Source of the DNA: DUPQ01 sp041678685
GTDB taxonomy: Bacteria; Bacillota; Clostridia; DUPQ01
Reading direction: 5' to 3'
DNA length: 38,270 bases
NCBI GenBank assembly: GCA_041678685.1
Contig: JBAYNV010000004.1
Span: forward strand, 1 to 38,270
Shown here: positions 24,393 to 32,661 of the stretch, one piece after another
How positions within the stretch are numbered: position 1 is the first letter of the stretch
How the letters are laid out: each line of letters begins with the position of its first letter
The notes under the pieces: generated by a model
The model's input: the letters and a program-made list of their open reading frames with translations, nothing else
The model's database searches: none
Told to the model about the DNA's origin: nothing
Position numbers and translations under genes: made by a program

Positions 24393-25382
24393 ACCATAAT
24401 ATCTGGCAACGTCGATCAGAGCTCTGAGGTTATCATATGGCACATCATTCTGGATTTCCTGTGAAGGAGCGCAGATATATCCTCCGTTAACGCTCATGTT
24501 CGTGATGACTTTTTCAGCTTCCTTTTTTACTTCCTCAGCTGTTCCATATGGCAGTGTCTTCTGGGTACTTATGCCTCCCCAGAAAGTCAGAACACTTCCA
24601 AAAGACTTTTTGATTTCATATATATCCATGCACTCAGGCTGTACAGGATTAAGCACGTTCACTCCCATTTCTGACAGATCAGGCAAAATAGACTGGACAT
24701 TCCCGCATGAATGTACCCACACATCCTTCATGTATCTATGTATAAGGTCATACTCTTTCTGTTCGCCCGGCTGTATCATCTGTCTCCATGTTACAGGTGA
24801 CATAAGAAGCGATTTCTGTGAACCCCAGTCGCTTCCAAGCAGTATTCCGTCTACGTTTTCATTGGTAACGATATTTTCCAGCATTACCATATTCTTTCTT
24901 ATAATAGTATCGAGAAGCTCTTGAGCGAATTCCTGTTCTGTGGCCATATCGGCAAGGAAATTTTCTATGCCACGTGCAAAATATGCTTTTTCGAAATGGC
25001 TTCCCCATATAAAATCACATATATAGCATCCGAAATTTTCTTTTATAAATTTCGTGTAATCCTCATATTCAGTATAGCTTCCGATACCTTTTGCCTTAGG
25101 CATATACGAAGGCGGATCAAAACTTTCAGCATATTTCTTTGCATCATACCATGTCCACCATGGAACGCTCACACCTAACGCATGATTACCTATACTCATG
25201 TATATCGCATCGCATTTGCCTATTGATCCTTTTTCGTAAGCGCTCATCACATCCTTGTTATAGTAGTCATGAAGCAGCATATCCCCGTATTTGTCTTTTG
25301 CTTCCCTTGTTATCTGAATGAGATAAGGTATTTTACCGGAAGTCTGGTGGGTGATCGCTTTTTGTATATGTTTTATATCCAT
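24384..25382 (-). CDS. UroD-like methyltransferase with HxC...C zinc signature
   Basis: A 332-residue UroD/MtaA superfamily protein. Unlike the paralogue at 7371-8477, it has VWVHSCGNV with H224-x-C226, and C304 in NGGYICAPSQ. This is the H-x-C...C zinc-ligand pattern of the methylcobalamin:thiol methyltransferases MtaA, MtbA and CmuA, with a C-to-C distance close to theirs. A methyl-transfer role involving corrinoid and a thiol or other acceptor is inferred; no corrinoid protein gene is adjacent. AAGGGG lies six bases before ATG 25382. It is monocistronic, with a palindrome inside its promoter spacer. Confidence 0.8.
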   Translation of the reverse strand: MDIKHIQKAITHQTSGKIPYLIQITREAKDKYGDMLLHDYYNKDVMSAYEKGSIGKCDAIYMSIGNHALGVSVPWWTWYDAKKYAESFDPPSYMPKAKGIGSYTEYEDYTKFIKENFGCYICDFIWGSHFEKAYFARGIENFLADMATEQEFAQELLDTIIRKNMVMLENIVTNENVDGILLGSDWGSQKSLLMSPVTWRQMIQPGEQKEYDLIHRYMKDVWVHSCGNVQSILPDLSEMGVNVLNPVQPECMDIYEIKKSFGSVLTFWGGISTQKTLPYGTAEEVKKEAEKVITNMSVNGGYICAPSQEIQNDVPYDNLRALIDVARYYGNI

Positions 25383-25411
25383 ATTTTCCCCTTAAACTGA
25401 AATATGCGTTA

Positions 25412-25439
25412 ATTATATCATCAAAATTTGATATGCAAG
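25412..25439 (-). promoter_or_regulatory. Promoter with embedded palindrome, UroD-like gene
   Basis: On the minus strand a perfect TATAAT (25412-25417) is preceded by TTGCAT (15-bp spacing) or CTTGCA (16-bp spacing) at 25433-25439. The spacer is filled by the palindrome ATCAAAATTTGAT (25420-25432), a candidate repressor or activator site. Confidence 0.55.
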
Positions 25440-25494
25440 CGTATATATGTGAACAATGAGCAGAGTATGCATAGAGCGGATCAAGTATTTTTTG

Positions 25495-25523
25495 TTGACA
25501 TATACCGCATTAAATAATACAAT
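25495..25523 (+). promoter_or_regulatory. Promoter of rny
   Basis: A perfect TTGACA (25495-25500), a 17-bp spacer and TACAAT (25518-25523). It leaves a 5' leader of about 60 nt before the ATG at 25593, in which I see nothing else. Confidence 0.75.
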
Positions 25524-25592
25524 TACCAATTGTATGGATAAGTTATTATTTATTAACATATGCACTTTGAAAACAGAATAAGGAGGTATTTA

Positions 25593-27155
25593 ATGGAACT
25601 AACACTAAGAGAAATCATAGGTTTAGTCATTATCATTTTTCTATTAATATTTTCGACGGTAATGTATTTTTTGGGTATCAGACACAGAAAGTTAGTTGCG
25701 GAGAAGGAAATAGGCAGTGCCGAAGCTGAAGCTAAGAAAATGATCGTTCAAGGCGAAAAGCAAGCTGAGGAAAGAAAAAGAGAGATATTGATTGAAGCCA
25801 AAGAGGAGATTCATAAAGCCAAAGTCGAAATGGAAAGGGATCTTAAGGAGAGACGAAGTGAAGTACAGAGATTGGAACACAGAGTCATCCAGAAAGAAGA
25901 GCTCATAGACAAAAAGATCGCGGTGATGGAGAATAAAGAAGATACACTTAACAAAAAAGTTTTGAATATCGAAACAAGACAGAAGGAAATCGATGAGATC
26001 TATCAAAACAAACTAGCTGAACTGGAAAGAATTTCAGGGCTGACGATAGACGAAGCAAAATCTTATTTGCTGAATTCGTTGGAAGATGAGATCAAACATG
26101 AGAAAGTACTTCTTCTGAAAGATTACGAAGCAAAAACAAAGGAAGAGTCCGACAGGATAGCAAAGAATATAATTTCATCAGCCATCCAAAGATGCGCATC
26201 AGATTATGTGGCAGAACAGACCGTTTCAGTAGTGGCATTGCCAAACGACGAAATGAAAGGCCGTATAATAGGGCGTGAAGGAAGAAACATAAGGGCATTG
26301 GAAACACTTACTGGTATCGATCTGATAATCGATGATACACCTGAAGCGGTCGTTTTGTCCGGTTTTGATCCCGTAAGAAGGGAAATAGCAAGGATCGCAT
26401 TGGAAAAACTTATCGTTGATGGCAGGATACATCCGGCAAGAATCGAAGAAATGGTAAATAAGGCAAAGAAAGAAATCGAAAATACCATTAAGATCGAAGG
26501 AGATAAAGTAGCTTTTGAAGCAGGAGTAAATAATCTTCACCCGGAGATAATACGTTATCTCGGCAGAATGAAATACAGGACGAGTTACGGCCAGAATGTG
26601 CTCAAACACTCACTGGAAGTATCTATGCTGACAGGGATCATGGCATCTGAACTTGGTTTGGATGTATCCTTAGCTAAAAGAGCAGGACTCTTACATGATA
26701 TTGGGAAGTCGATAGATTTTGAGACAGAAGGAACACATGTGGAAGTCGGTGCTGACATAGCAAGGAAATATAACGAACATGCTGTCGTGCTTGATGCAAT
26801 ATTGTCGCATCACGGTGATAAAGAACCTGAAAGCGCTATAGCGGTGCTTGTACAGGCTGCAGACGGAATATCAGCTGCAAGACCAGGTGCAAGAAAAGAG
26901 ACCCTTGAAGCTTACGTGAAGAGGATCGAGAAGCTGGAAGATATAGCAAATTCCTTTGACGGAGTGGAATCATCTTATGCAGTACAAGCTGGAAGAGAGA
27001 TCAGGATCATGGTCAAACCTGAAAAGATGTCAGATGACGATATCGTGCTTACCTGCAGGGAAATTGTTAAGAGGATCGAAAGTGAAATGGAGTATCCCGG
27101 ACAGATAAAGGTAAATATCATAAGGGAAGTAAGGGCTGTAGATTTCGCAAAATAA
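25593..27155 (+). CDS. rny: Ribonuclease Y
   Basis: This membrane-bound endoribonuclease starts mRNA decay in many Bacillota. One N-terminal membrane helix (about 5-26) is followed by a long charged coiled coil (about 30-190). The KH domain has KGRIIGREGRNIRALE, and the HD domain has LLHDIGK and an HHGDKEPE segment with metal-binding His and Asp. Counting from the ATG at 25593 gives 520 residues, the standard length. This start has AAGGAGG at eight bases; an in-frame ATG at 25560 would add 11 residues and bury that site. It has its own promoter and is followed by a strong terminator. Confidence 0.97.
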   Translation: MELTLREIIGLVIIIFLLIFSTVMYFLGIRHRKLVAEKEIGSAEAEAKKMIVQGEKQAEERKREILIEAKEEIHKAKVEMERDLKERRSEVQRLEHRVIQKEELIDKKIAVMENKEDTLNKKVLNIETRQKEIDEIYQNKLAELERISGLTIDEAKSYLLNSLEDEIKHEKVLLLKDYEAKTKEESDRIAKNIISSAIQRCASDYVAEQTVSVVALPNDEMKGRIIGREGRNIRALETLTGIDLIIDDTPEAVVLSGFDPVRREIARIALEKLIVDGRIHPARIEEMVNKAKKEIENTIKIEGDKVAFEAGVNNLHPEIIRYLGRMKYRTSYGQNVLKHSLEVSMLTGIMASELGLDVSLAKRAGLLHDIGKSIDFETEGTHVEVGADIARKYNEHAVVLDAILSHHGDKEPESAIAVLVQAADGISAARPGARKETLEAYVKRIEKLEDIANSFDGVESSYAVQAGREIRIMVKPEKMSDDDIVLTCREIVKRIESEMEYPGQIKVNIIREVRAVDFAK

Positions 27156-27160
27156 GAATA

Positions 27161-27191
27161 AAGAAGTATGCTTGTCATACTTCTTTTTTTT
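27161..27191 (+). terminator. Intrinsic terminator of rny
   Basis: A perfect 10-bp stem AAGAAGTATG/CATACTTCTT (27161-27170 and 27176-27185) with a 5-nt loop, followed by an uninterrupted T run to 27191. The minus-strand side is A-rich then AAG, so it could also end the opposing scfB transcript. Confidence 0.9.
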
Positions 27192-27214
27192 ACCTATATA
27201 TATAAAGTTATATG

Positions 27215-28588
27215 TTATTCTACATCTTCAACAGACTTGATCATGATCGCGCATTCGATGCGTTTTTTGAATAGTTCGCAGCCATATTCATAAATACCTT
27301 TTATGCTGCCTGTCGCATGATATGCATTTGCAGCACAGCCGCCCGAACAGTATAGCTTGGCCCAGCAGTCGCTGCATTCCTTACGTGCATATGCATTACA
27401 GAGCTTGAATTCATTCTGCATATCGGTATTTGTAACGCCATCCCATATATTTCCCAGACTGTACTTTGTATCTCCTACAAATTGGTGGCAGGGAAACAGT
27501 TCGCCCCATGGAGTCACGGCCATATATTCGGTCCCTGAACCGCAGCCTGCTATACGTTTGTATATACATGGACCTCCTGTCAGATCGATCATATAGTGGT
27601 AAAAAGTGAATTCTTTACCTTCCTTTTTCCTTTTTATCATTTCCTTTGCAAGAAGCTCATACTGTTCGAGAAGTATGGGCATATCTTCTTTCGTAAGGGC
27701 ATACGGATCAGAAGAAGCGCAAACTACGGGTTCCATGCTCAGTTCCGTAAATCCAAGGTCCAGCATATGTAAAATATCATTAGTGAAATCCACGTTATTG
27801 TGCGTAAATGTTCCACGCAGATAATATTTGCAGTTGTTACGTTCTTTTACTAATTTTTGGAATTTGGGTACGATGATGTCATAACTGCCTCTGCCTCTAT
27901 AATCTTTGCGTAAGCGGTCATGCACTTCCTTCCTGCCGTCAAGGCTCAGAACAACATTATCCATTTCTTTATTTACAAAGCTGATCACATCATCATCTAT
28001 AAGCATGCCGTTCGTTGTCAGAGTGAAACGGAACTTTTTGTCATGTATCTCTTCCTGGCTTCTTCCGTATGCCGTAAGTTTTTTCACTACATCAAAATTC
28101 ATAAGAGGTTCTCCGCCAAAGAAGTCGACGTCAAGGTTTTTTCTTGTCCCGGATCGTGATATAAGAAAATCCAGCGCCTGTTTTCCTACTTCATAACTCA
28201 TCAGTGCCCGGTTGCCCTGGTACTTACCTTGGCTTGCAAAACAGTAAGTACAGTTCAGATTGCACGTATGAGCTACATGAAGGCAGAGAGCTTTTATGAC
28301 AGGCTTTTTTGCCTTGAAATCAAATGCCATATCTTTATATGTGTCTTCCGTAAATAACTTGCCTGACTTTTTAAGGTCTTCCACGTCAGATATGCATTCC
28401 TTTATATCCTGCTCTTTTATGTCTTCCCTGAATGCATATTTTTCAGATATCCGTTCCGTTATTTCACTTGGGGAGGTGTTCTCAAAAAGTGCAATGATAT
28501 CATATGCAAGATCATCGACTACATGGACAGATCCGCTGCATGTATCCAAAACAATATTTATTCCGTTTAATTTATACTGGTGGACCAT
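27215..28588 (-). CDS. scfB: SCIFF peptide maturase, thioether-forming radical SAM/SPASM enzyme
   Basis: A 457-residue radical SAM enzyme that installs thioether crosslinks in the SCIFF peptide. VHQYKLNGINIVLDTCSGSV at the N-terminus is characteristic of this maturase. The SAM cluster motif is C109-x3-C113-x2-C116 (CNLNCTYC), and FFGGEPL follows. The SPASM region has GELFPCHQF and the cysteine series C-x2-C...C-x3-C in KECSDCWAKLYCSGGC for auxiliary clusters. I prefer ATG 28588, with GAGG six bases upstream, over an in-frame GTG at 28606. The precursor gene scfA lies just upstream on the same strand, confirming the assignment. Confidence 0.95.
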   Translation of the reverse strand: MVHQYKLNGINIVLDTCSGSVHVVDDLAYDIIALFENTSPSEITERISEKYAFREDIKEQDIKECISDVEDLKKSGKLFTEDTYKDMAFDFKAKKPVIKALCLHVAHTCNLNCTYCFASQGKYQGNRALMSYEVGKQALDFLISRSGTRKNLDVDFFGGEPLMNFDVVKKLTAYGRSQEEIHDKKFRFTLTTNGMLIDDDVISFVNKEMDNVVLSLDGRKEVHDRLRKDYRGRGSYDIIVPKFQKLVKERNNCKYYLRGTFTHNNVDFTNDILHMLDLGFTELSMEPVVCASSDPYALTKEDMPILLEQYELLAKEMIKRKKEGKEFTFYHYMIDLTGGPCIYKRIAGCGSGTEYMAVTPWGELFPCHQFVGDTKYSLGNIWDGVTNTDMQNEFKLCNAYARKECSDCWAKLYCSGGCAANAYHATGSIKGIYEYGCELFKKRIECAIMIKSVEDVE

Positions 28589-28608
28589 TGATACCTCTTT
28601 TATCACAT

Positions 28609-28647
28609 AAAAAAACCGCTGGATCAGATATTATGCAGATCAGGCGG
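28609..28647 (-). terminator. Hairpin and T tract between scfA and scfB
   Basis: On the minus strand CCGCCTGATC (28638-28647) pairs with GATCCAGCGG (28616-28625), with a two-base internal mismatch and a 12-nt loop, followed by seven T (28615 down to 28609). This looks like a partial terminator, which would make precursor mRNA more abundant than maturase mRNA. Confidence 0.65.
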
Positions 28648-28671
28648 CAATTTTACTTTGCGATCTATGGA

Positions 28672-28827
28672 TCACTTATTTTTGTTTTCGCAATGCTGAT
28701 TGGCAACGCCGCAGGAAGTCTTGCATGCAGACTGGCATGAAGTCTGACATTCACCGCAACCGCCGTTCTTTGTGCTCTTAGCCAGGTCACGGGTCTCGAT
28801 AGTCTTTATTCTTTTGATCTTTTCCAT
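28672..28827 (-). CDS. scfA: SCIFF ribosomal peptide precursor (six cysteines in forty-five)
   Basis: A 51-codon open frame, too short for usual length cut-offs. It encodes a basic leader (MEKIKRIKTIETRDLAKSTK) and a cysteine-rich core with C24, C27, C31, C35, C39 and C46. The core segment CGECQTSCQSACKTSC is nearly invariant in SCIFF peptides, which are found across Clostridia. The peptide is modified by the adjacent maturase ScfB, which forms Cys-to-Thr type thioether links in studied members; its biological role is unknown. GAGG lies nine bases before ATG 28827, and a strong promoter is at 28878-28906. Confidence 0.95.
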   Translation of the reverse strand: MEKIKRIKTIETRDLAKSTKNGGCGECQTSCQSACKTSCGVANQHCENKNK

Positions 28828-28877
28828 AATATGTTCCTCACTTTTATAAGCAAATACTTTAAATCTAAATCAGTATT

Positions 28878-28906
28878 ATTGTAATGTCACGCGTTGAATA
28901 TGTCAA
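28878..28906 (-). promoter_or_regulatory. Promoter of scfA
   Basis: On the minus strand TTGACA (28901-28906), a 17-bp spacer and TACAAT (28878-28883). It leaves a leader of about 45 nt. The same -35/spacer/-10 quality is seen at rny, in line with constitutive, strong expression. Confidence 0.75.
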
Positions 28907-28918
28907 TCAATAATTATA

Positions 28919-30361
28919 TCAGACCAGGACAGCGATCGTATCTGAAGTGCTGCCAAGTGACGATTTTAACTCTATCCCGTGTTCTTTATATGCGGCAATC
29001 ACAGATATCACTGAGCAGTCGATCTGTTCGCCCGGTATGATGATCGGAATGCCTGGGGGATATGCAAATACATATTCCGCACTGACAGCATCAATAGCAT
29101 CACATGTGTTTATGAACCGGTATCGGCTTTTTATGGCTTTACAAATGCTCATGACTTTTTTGGGATATGCACAGGGTAAGCAGTATGAAGCATCTTCCGT
29201 ACATTTGCCGCATTGTGCATCTATTTCATTAAGAGCGGATGCAAATGCTGACAGATCCTCCTTGCTGCCGCCTATACCAGTCAAAGCTGTTGCATTATCG
29301 ATGGAGGCCATCTCAAGCTGTATATTGTACTTATCAAGCAGTAAACGGAATAGCTCTATACCTTGTAATCCTGTGCCTTTTGTGGATATGACTATCTTGC
29401 TTGGATCCATTGCATATATCCCTTCATATTTATACCTGTCATTACCATGTGAAAATATATGAAGATTCTTAAGATCCATCACCATCGAATCAAACACTCC
29501 AAGCCTTTCCTCCCAATCATGAAAAAGCTTCCCGCCTGATGCTGAAATAAGCCTTATGCATCCATCAATAGACGCCATAAGAAGGTATGAAGGACTGCTG
29601 GTCTCAAAAATATCGAGCTGGCGTTTTATATCGTTTTCTGACAAGATATCGCCATTTAAATGCATTATAGCTGTCTGAGTAAGGCCAGCAAGTGTTTTAT
29701 GAAGACTCTGTACCACTATATCCGCTCCTGCAGAAACCGAACCGCCGGGGAAATAGTCTGAGAATCCAAGATGGGCTCCGTGGGCTTCATCAACCAGGAC
29801 AGGGATATGCTTTTTATGGGCATACTCGCAGATCTTTCTTATATCACTGATCACGCCATCATATGTTGGGCTTGTAATTACAACCATTTTTATATCCTCA
29901 TACGTATCCAGTGCATCTTCCACCGCATCTGCAGGTATGGAAGCATATATGCCCAAAGAGGGTTCGACCGGAGGCATTATAAAAACAGGATCAAGACCGC
30001 ATATCTCGATCGCATTATATACTGATTTATGTGAATTTCTTGCTACAAGCACCCGGTCGCCATATTTTGTGAGAGCCCGTATACCGGAGAGTATCCCGCA
30101 TGTGCTTCCGTTCACCAGGAAAAATGATGATGCGCTGTGCCAAAGATCGCTGGCTTTTTTCATCGATTCATGAAGCATGCCAGCAGGATCATGAAGATCA
30201 TCAAATCCCGGTATTTCTGTGATGTCATATCTTGCTCCAAGATCAAAGAGAAAACCTGCCATATCTACATTCCTTTTATGCCCGGGCATGTGCATGGGTA
30301 TGACATTTTTCTCATTATATTCTTTCAGTTTATCCAGGACAGACATATCGGATGGTATCAT
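28919..30361 (-). CDS. Orn/Lys/Arg decarboxylase-family PLP enzyme (YaaO type)
   Basis: A fold-type I PLP enzyme of the short Orn/Lys/Arg decarboxylase class, like B. subtilis YaaO. Key motifs from the chosen start are MHMPGHKRN (23-31), TEIPGFDDLHDP (48-59), FLVNGSTCGIL, DEAHGAH (191-197, with the PLP-binding Asp191) and SLHKT with the Schiff-base Lys222. The substrate (arginine, lysine or ornithine) cannot be read. I place the start at ATG 30361 (480 aa), since a promoter at 30381-30409 would lie inside the longer frame from 30427 and the homology starts after 30361. GAGGG is very close to this ATG, so the start is moderately sure. Confidence 0.85.
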   Translation of the reverse strand: MIPSDMSVLDKLKEYNEKNVIPMHMPGHKRNVDMAGFLFDLGARYDITEIPGFDDLHDPAGMLHESMKKASDLWHSASSFFLVNGSTCGILSGIRALTKYGDRVLVARNSHKSVYNAIEICGLDPVFIMPPVEPSLGIYASIPADAVEDALDTYEDIKMVVITSPTYDGVISDIRKICEYAHKKHIPVLVDEAHGAHLGFSDYFPGGSVSAGADIVVQSLHKTLAGLTQTAIMHLNGDILSENDIKRQLDIFETSSPSYLLMASIDGCIRLISASGGKLFHDWEERLGVFDSMVMDLKNLHIFSHGNDRYKYEGIYAMDPSKIVISTKGTGLQGIELFRLLLDKYNIQLEMASIDNATALTGIGGSKEDLSAFASALNEIDAQCGKCTEDASYCLPCAYPKKVMSICKAIKSRYRFINTCDAIDAVSAEYVFAYPPGIPIIIPGEQIDCSVISVIAAYKEHGIELKSSLGSTSDTIAVLV

Positions 30362-30380
30362 TTTCCCTCGATTCAACTTA

Positions 30381-30409
30381 ATGATATTCCAAAATATATA
30401 TGTGTGCAA
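30381..30409 (-). promoter_or_regulatory. Promoter of the decarboxylase gene
   Basis: On the minus strand TTGCAC (30404-30409), a 17-bp spacer and TATCAT (30381-30386). It gives a short leader before ATG 30361 and argues against the longer open frame. Confidence 0.5.
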
Positions 30410-30452
30410 TAAAATATCGGAATTCATTGAAGATGCCTGATCAGTATTACTC

Positions 30453-30481
30453 TTCTAATTTTATTTCCGTTGGGATATAAT
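30453..30481 (+). promoter_or_regulatory. Probable promoter of the ymdB operon
   Basis: A perfect TATAAT (30476-30481) lies 23 bp before the GTG start. The -35 (TTCTAA, 30453-30458, 17-bp spacing) is weak. Confidence 0.45.
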
Positions 30482-30504
30482 AAAATAATGGAATTGAGGT
30501 AACT

Positions 30505-31287
30505 GTGAAAGTATTGTTTATAGGAGATATATATGGCAAGACAGGAAGGGTGATGCTTAAAAACCGCATGGATGCGCTTAAGAAGAAGTATTCGCCTGAC
30601 TTTATTATAGCTAACGGTGAAAATGTCGACAGGGGCAGAGGCATAACAGCTACGCTTCTTACGGAACTGCTTTCAACAGGCATCGATATCGTTACATCAG
30701 GGAACCATGTGTTTGCCAGAAAAGAAATATTGGAAACGATGGAGAGTTCATCGGTACTGTTAAGGCCTTTGAATTATTCAAAAGCATGTCCGGGAAAAGG
30801 ATATGCGGTCATAGAGAAGAATGGGATGAAGCTTGGGGTCATAAATGCTTCGGGAAGGGTATTCATGGACCCGTGCGATGATCCTTTTGCCGCGGTAGAC
30901 AGCATATTGGCGGAGATAAAAAAGAAGACGAAGAACGTTCTGGTCGATTTCCACGGTGAGGCTACAAGCGAGAAAACAGCTTTTGCGTGGCAGTTTGACG
31001 GAAGGATTTCTGCCATAATCGGGACGCATACTCATGTGCAGACTGCGGATGAAAGGATACTTCCTTTTGGGACGGCTTTCATAAGTGATGCAGGTATGAC
31101 AGGCCCTTATGAAGGAATAATAGGAGCAAACAAAGAGGAAGTGCTGCATAAGTTCATAACAGGAATGCCTGTATCGTTTACATGCCAGGAAGGTACGGCA
31201 CAGCTCAACGCCGTATATGTCGAGCTTAGCGAGGAAACAGGAAAAGCGATACGTATCGAAAGGATAAATGAGATTGAGAAGAGTTAA
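30505..31287 (+). CDS. ymdB: YmdB-family metallophosphoesterase (TIGR00282)
   Basis: A 260-residue two-metal phosphodiesterase. YmdB hydrolyses 2',3'-cyclic nucleotides in vitro and affects biofilm and motility decisions in B. subtilis. Metal-site motifs are visible: GDIYGKTGR (7-15), NGEN, TSGNHVF (65-71), DFHGEATSEK and GTHTHVQTADERIL. The start is GTG 30505, with GAGGT six bases upstream. In many Bacillota it sits directly after rny; here it is 3.3 kb away and heads a different operon. lspA begins inside its 3' end (20-bp overlap). Confidence 0.93.
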   Translation: MKVLFIGDIYGKTGRVMLKNRMDALKKKYSPDFIIANGENVDRGRGITATLLTELLSTGIDIVTSGNHVFARKEILETMESSSVLLRPLNYSKACPGKGYAVIEKNGMKLGVINASGRVFMDPCDDPFAAVDSILAEIKKKTKNVLVDFHGEATSEKTAFAWQFDGRISAIIGTHTHVQTADERILPFGTAFISDAGMTGPYEGIIGANKEEVLHKFITGMPVSFTCQEGTAQLNAVYVELSEETGKAIRIERINEIEKS

Positions 31288-31747
31288 CGCAAAAACACTT
31301 TTCTGGCTGTTTTTGAGCGCAGCCATAATCGTGCTGGATCAGCTGTCTAAATACTGGATATCAGCGGAATTGCCGTCAGGCGGAAGAATAGCGATAATAG
31401 AGGATATATTCTATATCACATACACTACTAATACCGGAGCGGCCTGGGGACTGTTTTCCGAACATACTGAGTACCTTGCGGTCTTTTCAGTGATCGCAGC
31501 TCTGGTTCTTGTATATGTGCTCATGCTTATGAGGAGGCGATTCGCCAGTTTATCTCTTTCCATGGTTATAGGCGGAGCAATAGGTAATGCGATAGACAGG
31601 GTCAGGCTTGGAAGCGTGATAGACTTTATTGACATCAACCTGTTTGGATATAACGATTTTCCCATATTCAATGTAGCGGATTCAGCTATTACCGTAGGCG
31701 TTGGTCTGCTTGTGATATATGTCCTGTTCGTACACAGAGAGATGTAA
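31268..31747 (+). CDS. lspA: Lipoprotein signal peptidase (signal peptidase II)
   Basis: This membrane aspartic protease cleaves prolipoprotein signal peptides before the lipid-modified Cys. The 159-residue protein has four membrane segments (about 10-28, 65-88, 96-108, 136-155) and the family boxes NTGAAWG (55-61), GGAIGNAIDR with catalytic Asp110, and FNVADSAI with catalytic Asp138. It overlaps ymdB by 20 bp. Its product would process the lipoprotein encoded at 36735. The pairing with the next gene (RluA-type pseudouridine synthase) is widely conserved. Confidence 0.95.
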   Translation: MRLRRVNAKTLFWLFLSAAIIVLDQLSKYWISAELPSGGRIAIIEDIFYITYTTNTGAAWGLFSEHTEYLAVFSVIAALVLVYVLMLMRRRFASLSLSMVIGGAIGNAIDRVRLGSVIDFIDINLFGYNDFPIFNVADSAITVGVGLLVIYVLFVHREM

Positions 31748-31749
31748 AT

Positions 31750-32661
31750 ATGGAAATATCATTTGTTGTTAACGATAAAGATGAAGGTTTGAGATTGGAT
31801 GTTTATCTGACGCGTCTTTTCGAGGATTATTCACGCACATATATGGCAAAACTCATAAAGGAAGGCTGCGTAAAGGTCAACTGGGAATCAAAACAGTCGA
31901 AGTATAAGGTAAAAATCCATGATGATATCATTGTAAGTATACCCAAGATCACAGTGCCTGATATTACGCCGTGCGATATACCGGTGGATATAGTATACGA
32001 GGATGATGATATCATAGTCGTAAATAAGGAAAAAGGCATGGTAGTGCATCCTGCACCGGGTAATTACACCGGCACGCTTGTAAATGCCCTGCTTTTCCAT
32101 ACTGAAGGCGGATTGTCGGATATAAACGGAGTGGAAAGACCCGGGATAGTCCATAGGATCGATAAGGATACTTCAGGGTTGCTGGTCGTTGCCAAAAACA
32201 ACAATGCCCACAGAAGGCTTTCAGAACTGTTCTCTGTACATGACATAACCAGAGAGTATATCGCCATAGTGAAAGGGATAATAGGTCCTAACGGCGGAAA
32301 TATCGATGCCCCAATAGGCCGTGATGTGAATAACAGGCTGAAGATAGCAGTTGATACAAAAAACGGCAAGCATGCCGTGACTCACTTCACTGTGGTCGAA
32401 AGGTTAAAAGGCGCGACCTTCATAAGGGTGCATCTTGAAACCGGAAGAACACATCAGATAAGGGTGCATATGTCATATATAGGGTATCCGGTACTTGGAG
32501 ATGACATATATGGAGGCAAGGATCCAAGATTCGATAAAGGTCAGCTGCTACATGCAAGGCTTTTAGGTTTCGTGCATCCTGCAACGGAAAAATATGTGGA
32601 ATATACTGCGGAACCCGGTGCATATTTCAATGATGCTCTATACATACTGAGAAAGGACTGA
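31750..32661 (+). CDS. RluA/RluD-family 23S rRNA pseudouridine synthase
   Basis: A 303-residue enzyme that isomerises specific uridines, probably in 23S rRNA. An S4 RNA-binding domain (about 12-60) is followed by the catalytic domain, with HRIDKDTSG (135-143) containing the catalytic Asp138, and RTHQIRVHM further on. RluD-like is the most likely subtype given the linkage to lspA; the target site is not proven. It starts two bases after lspA, and its stop overlaps the next ATG by one base. Confidence 0.93.
   Translation: MEISFVVNDKDEGLRLDVYLTRLFEDYSRTYMAKLIKEGCVKVNWESKQSKYKVKIHDDIIVSIPKITVPDITPCDIPVDIVYEDDDIIVVNKEKGMVVHPAPGNYTGTLVNALLFHTEGGLSDINGVERPGIVHRIDKDTSGLLVVAKNNNAHRRLSELFSVHDITREYIAIVKGIIGPNGGNIDAPIGRDVNNRLKIAVDTKNGKHAVTHFTVVERLKGATFIRVHLETGRTHQIRVHMSYIGYPVLGDDIYGGKDPRFDKGQLLHARLLGFVHPATEKYVEYTAEPGAYFNDALYILRKD

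Noticed and set aside
30362..30427. Longer N-terminus for the decarboxylase
   Set aside because: The added 22 residues contain a good promoter on the coding strand and lack family resemblance.
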